Positions 61,560 to 64,000 of a stretch of 64,000 bases of DNA are shown piece after piece. The stretch comes from Deltaproteobacteria bacterium (GTDB lineage: Bacteria; Bdellovibrionota; Bdellovibrionia; Bdellovibrionales; Bdellovibrionaceae). The stretch is taken from contig JAFLCC010000016.1 of assembly GCA_017302835.1 (NCBI GenBank), forward strand, positions 1-64,000. The letters are read 5' to 3'. Each line of letters opens with the position of its first letter. Position 1 is the stretch's first letter. A model generated the notes under the pieces. That model saw only the letters and a list, made by a program, of their open reading frames with translations. It searched no databases and was not told where the DNA came from. The translations under genes and the position numbers were made by a program.

Positions 61560-62999
61560 ATGAAACAACTATTATTTAAGCTGCCAAAGAGTCGAGCTCC
61601 GAAATATCAGCGTCTAGCAGAAGCGGTCCGAACATCAATTCGTGAAGGGCATGTTAAAGCTGGCGAGCTGTTTCCGTCGACTCGCGAACTATCTAGAATT
61701 TTAAAATTTGATCGGCACACCATTTTAAATGCATTTGCAGAGTTGGTCGCTGAAGGTTGGATTGAAGCACAAGAGAAAGTTCGTTATCGGGTTGTTGGTA
61801 CGCTGCCCTCGACTTTTTTGCAGCCACGAACGACGGTGATGCGTGACTTTCAACCTAAGCTTCCTAAAATTGAATTGGCTCGACCCGTTCATATTGGCGA
61901 CTATTATCCAGAAACAAAATATAGACATGCTTTTCCATCTGGCTTTCCTGATCCGAGATTGTTTCCGATGGGGGAATTTAAGTCCTATTTGTATGATGCC
62001 TTGAAGTCGCGAGACGTTCTTCTTTATGGTGATCCAATTGGGCTTCCAAGTCTTTTGGAACAAATATCTATTTACTTAAGAAGAGTTCGGAATGTAAGCG
62101 AAAGGTCAATTTTGGTGACAAACGGTTCTCAAGAAGCCATTTTTCTTTTGTCACAGCTATTGGTTCGGCCAGGAGATTATGTGGCAGTGGAGGCATTTGG
62201 TTATCCACCAGCCATCGAAGCCATTCGATTTGCTGGAGCAAAAATTGTATCTATTCCCGTGGATTCAGAAGGACTCATCACTGACTACCTAGAAGAAATA
62301 TTAAGGAAAAAAAAAGTTCGTCTTATTTACGTTACCCCGCTTCATCAGTACCCAACAACGGTCACGCTTTCTGCGCGAAGAAGACTACACTTGTATGAAT
62401 TGGCATATAAATACGGCCTACTGATTTTAGAAGACGACTATGACCACGAATTTCACTATGCTAGTCAACCCGTTGCGCCGCTTGCGAGTTTTGACCCCGG
62501 TGGATTGGTATTGTATGTTTCAACTTTTTCAAAAGTATTGTTTCCCTCTGCCAGAATAGGATTCATGGCAGTGCCAAAGTCAATTGGCAATGAGTTGGCA
62601 AAATTAAAACGAATTTCTTCTCGGCAGAATGAACACCTCATGCAAAAGGCATTGTCCTTGTGGATGGGCTCAGGTGGCTTCGAGCGACATTTACGCAGAG
62701 TGCGCCGAGCTTACGAAATCCGGCTGTTGGCAATGATAGATGTATTGGGGCAATTGAAAACTGAACATGAAAAACTTTCCTGGCGCACGCCAGATGGAGG
62801 CATGGCCATTTGGTTGAACACGGGTGAAAATTCGACATCTTTGGCGACAAGAGCGAAATCATCTAAAATTCTTATTTATCCAGAACAGAACTATCAAATT
62901 GATGGCAAAGCAGGCACACATTTACGGTTGGGTTTTTCTGGTCAGACACCCTCTGAGAATGCGGATGGGCTGCGAGCGCTTTCATTTTTATTAAAGTGA
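61560..62999 (+). CDS. MocR-family (GntR-aminotransferase) regulator
   Basis: A 479-residue MocR protein. N-terminal GntR winged helix: RAPKYQRLAEAVRTSIREGH, then LFPSTRELSRILKFDRHTIL and AFAELVAEGWIEAQ. Aminotransferase-like domain from about 105: SILVTNGSQEAIFLLSQLLV, LLILEDDYDHEFHY (Asp), then STFSKVLFPSARIGFMAVPK with the PLP Lys. The start at 61560 is chosen because a promoter and operator lie at 61512-61547 and because it gives the usual family length; a frame open from 61485 is 25 codons longer. It likely senses a PLP-reactive amine or vitamin B6 and controls the divergent acetyltransferase. Confidence 0.9.
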   Translation: MKQLLFKLPKSRAPKYQRLAEAVRTSIREGHVKAGELFPSTRELSRILKFDRHTILNAFAELVAEGWIEAQEKVRYRVVGTLPSTFLQPRTTVMRDFQPKLPKIELARPVHIGDYYPETKYRHAFPSGFPDPRLFPMGEFKSYLYDALKSRDVLLYGDPIGLPSLLEQISIYLRRVRNVSERSILVTNGSQEAIFLLSQLLVRPGDYVAVEAFGYPPAIEAIRFAGAKIVSIPVDSEGLITDYLEEILRKKKVRLIYVTPLHQYPTTVTLSARRRLHLYELAYKYGLLILEDDYDHEFHYASQPVAPLASFDPGGLVLYVSTFSKVLFPSARIGFMAVPKSIGNELAKLKRISSRQNEHLMQKALSLWMGSGGFERHLRRVRRAYEIRLLAMIDVLGQLKTEHEKLSWRTPDGGMAIWLNTGENSTSLATRAKSSKILIYPEQNYQIDGKAGTHLRLGFSGQTPSENADGLRALSFLLK

Positions 63000-63019
63000 T
63001 ATTGAAAACTAATTGTACC

Positions 63020-63249
63020 AACGCCCAAGGTGAAATCGCCAGAGCTGGAAGCAGGATGATCGAGTTCACACTTACCATCCTCTGATTTCTCGGCAAGACT
63101 ACGAGTTGGGAAGTCTTCGTCATTTGTCGGACAATGTTTTTCAAGGCGATCCAAGTGCCATGGTCATGCACCTCATCAGCGAATCGAAAATTTCCAAAGA
63201 GGAACTCCAGAACATTCGAAAGATTCTAAATGAAAGGATCGGGAAATGA
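63020..63249 (+). pseudogene. BlaI/MecI-type repressor, C-terminal remnant
   Basis: One frame gives DRVHTYHPLISRQDYELGSL, then RHLSDNVFQGDPSAMVMHLI and SKISKEELQNIRKILNERIG with a TGA at 63247-63249. This matches the dimerisation half of BlaI/MecI/CopY repressors (R.....Y.PL.S......LR.L.D..F.G....LV..L......S..EL). The N-terminal winged helix is missing. No BlaR-type partner lies next to it. Confidence 0.7.
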
Positions 63250-63445
63250 GTTGTTGAGTTCTACACCTGACGGTATCCCTGTGAAAGCACCAGGTCAGGC
63301 ATGTTGGCTTGCTGGCAGCAATAGGTTCTTTGCCTTCAAGAAATTTCGTTTGCGGCGCAGCAGAGGCTGCCAAAGAAAAGACGAACCCAAATAGAACTAA
63401 GATGTAGAAGTTGGGATTTAATCTGACAGTTGCCCTTTTGTTCAT
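63176..63445 (-). CDS. Possible small secreted protein
   Basis: A frame of 89 residues with a signal-like N-terminus (NFYILVLFGFVFSLAASAAP) that runs antisense over the BlaI remnant. No ribosome site is visible and the C-terminal half is antisense sequence of another gene, so at most the first 50 residues are original. Weak call. Confidence 0.3.
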   Translation of the reverse strand: MNKRATVRLNPNFYILVLFGFVFSLAASAAPQTKFLEGKEPIAASKPTCLTWCFHRDTVRCRTQQLISRSFHLESFECSGVPLWKFSIR

Positions 63446-63546
63446 CAATTTATTTTTAACTTTTTTAAAAAAATCTGTACTGTCAGTTCAAGTTTTGATT
63501 GATGGTTTTTTCTCTTGCTATTCTTAATCCGTCAAGAAAAGTTTCC

Positions 63547-63627
63547 ATGATGAATCCCATCGCCTCTTCTCTGTCAGATAACGACGTCGAGCTGATAGCA
63601 ACTTACTTCTCTAGTCTAAAGCCATAG
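63547..63627 (+). pseudogene. Class I cytochrome c, C-terminal fragment
   Basis: MMNPIASSLSDNDVELIATY then FSSLKP and TAG. This is the last helix of small c-type cytochromes (M.P.A..LSD.D...LA.Y..SLKP), including the Met used as axial ligand. No CxxCH haem site is found upstream, so only the tail remains. Confidence 0.55.
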
Positions 63628-63642
63628 AATTATTAGTATTAC

Positions 63643-64000
63643 TTATTTAGATTTAAAGAGTCTATCCAAATCGAATCCCTCAGCGGCTTCATTAATTTCA
63701 TCAATCCGCTGTTGCAAACCTATAAATAATTCGGCAAAGACTTCTTTGGGATCTTGCAAATCAAAACCTTCTTTTTTGTCTTCTTCAGCATGTTTAGCAA
63801 TAAAATCAAAAATCAGTCGCTTTATAATCTTTTTTTCCAAAAGTGATAAATCGGGACTTAGACTCTTTCCATAAGAATTGATAGTAGCCATCGCAAAAGA
63901 ATTATCCGATGACAACTCATTCGGAAACAATTCTTGCAGTTCAGGCATCTTAAGCAGTCTGACTAACCTTGCAACGACTGCAAAAGAAGGTAAATAATTT
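63643..64000 (-). CDS. Hypothetical helical protein, possibly running off the window
   Basis: From an ATG at 63948 the product is 101 residues, acidic and helical: DLSLLEKKIIKRLIFDFIAK, then DLQDPKEVFAELFIGLQQRI and EGFDLDRLFKSK at the end. The frame stays open above that ATG to the window edge (VVARLVRLLK before MPEL), so the true start may lie outside. No family recognised. Confidence 0.55.
   Translation of the reverse strand, partial: NYLPSFAVVARLVRLLKMPELQELFPNELSSDNSFAMATINSYGKSLSPDLSLLEKKIIKRLIFDFIAKHAEEDKKEGFDLQDPKEVFAELFIGLQQRIDEINEAAEGFDLDRLFKSK

Overview
The window looks like chromosome from an AT-rich, Gram-negative, predatory-type bacterium of the Bdellovibrionota. The grounds are the mix of genes: two trimeric-fibre genes resembling the mosaic adhesive trimer (MAT) fibres of Bdellovibrio, a NamZ/DUF1343 muramidase, a secreted HNH/DUF1524 nuclease, a lipoprotein lytic transglycosylase, a papain-like protease, PilZ and STAS-like proteins, and many small secreted proteins. 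This assignment is inference; there is no rRNA or tRNA gene in the window.

Layout. 1-7.4 kb is a graveyard: SRPBCC, DUF1428, VOC, TetR, MNT/HEPN, CPBP and nitroreductase genes are cut, fused, deleted internally or stopped, next to a frameshifted IS3-family element (5108-6418). Intact VOC and DUF1801 genes sit among them. 7.6-11.2 kb holds an alpha/beta hydrolase and an oxidative-stress operon (ferritin-like protein, glycine-zipper stress protein, Fe-type SodB, small unknown). 11.6-18.3 kb is the first fibre locus: a 104-aa lipoprotein and a 966-aa fibre with a DUF1566 tip, then a broken duplicate of the promoter region and tip, then a three-gene operon of two barrel-like envelope proteins and a HExxH metalloprotease.

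18.7-36 kb is mostly housekeeping: gpmA, sucA-sucB-lpdA (2-oxoglutarate dehydrogenase), a membrane-anchored small heat-shock protein, cysK with a STAS-like gene, NamZ, a DOMON-like protein, an LTA-synthase-type phosphotransferase, bolA-like/grxD, a GlcD-type oxidase and grxC. 36-44.4 kb has a DUF4143 ATPase, a TetR-TolC-RND efflux operon lacking an adaptor gene, two secreted proteins and an FNR-like regulator. 44.5-56.3 kb has a secreted nuclease, pepN, a lytic transglycosylase overlapping a PilZ gene, a papain-like protease, pirin and a LysR regulator. 56.7-60.3 kb is the second fibre locus, with the same lipoprotein-fibre gene pair but an S74 intramolecular-chaperone tip. 60.3-64 kb has a double-GNAT gene divergent from a MocR regulator over a clear operator, then BlaI and cytochrome c remnants.

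The main candidate for something undescribed is the two-gene module made of a ~104-aa GCYxNASI lipoprotein translationally coupled to a mosaic fibre. It occurs twice with unrelated C-terminal tips. Around the first copy there are two further copies of its ~130-bp leader, one joined to a decayed tip-domain duplicate, which suggests that such loci are gained, reshuffled and lost.
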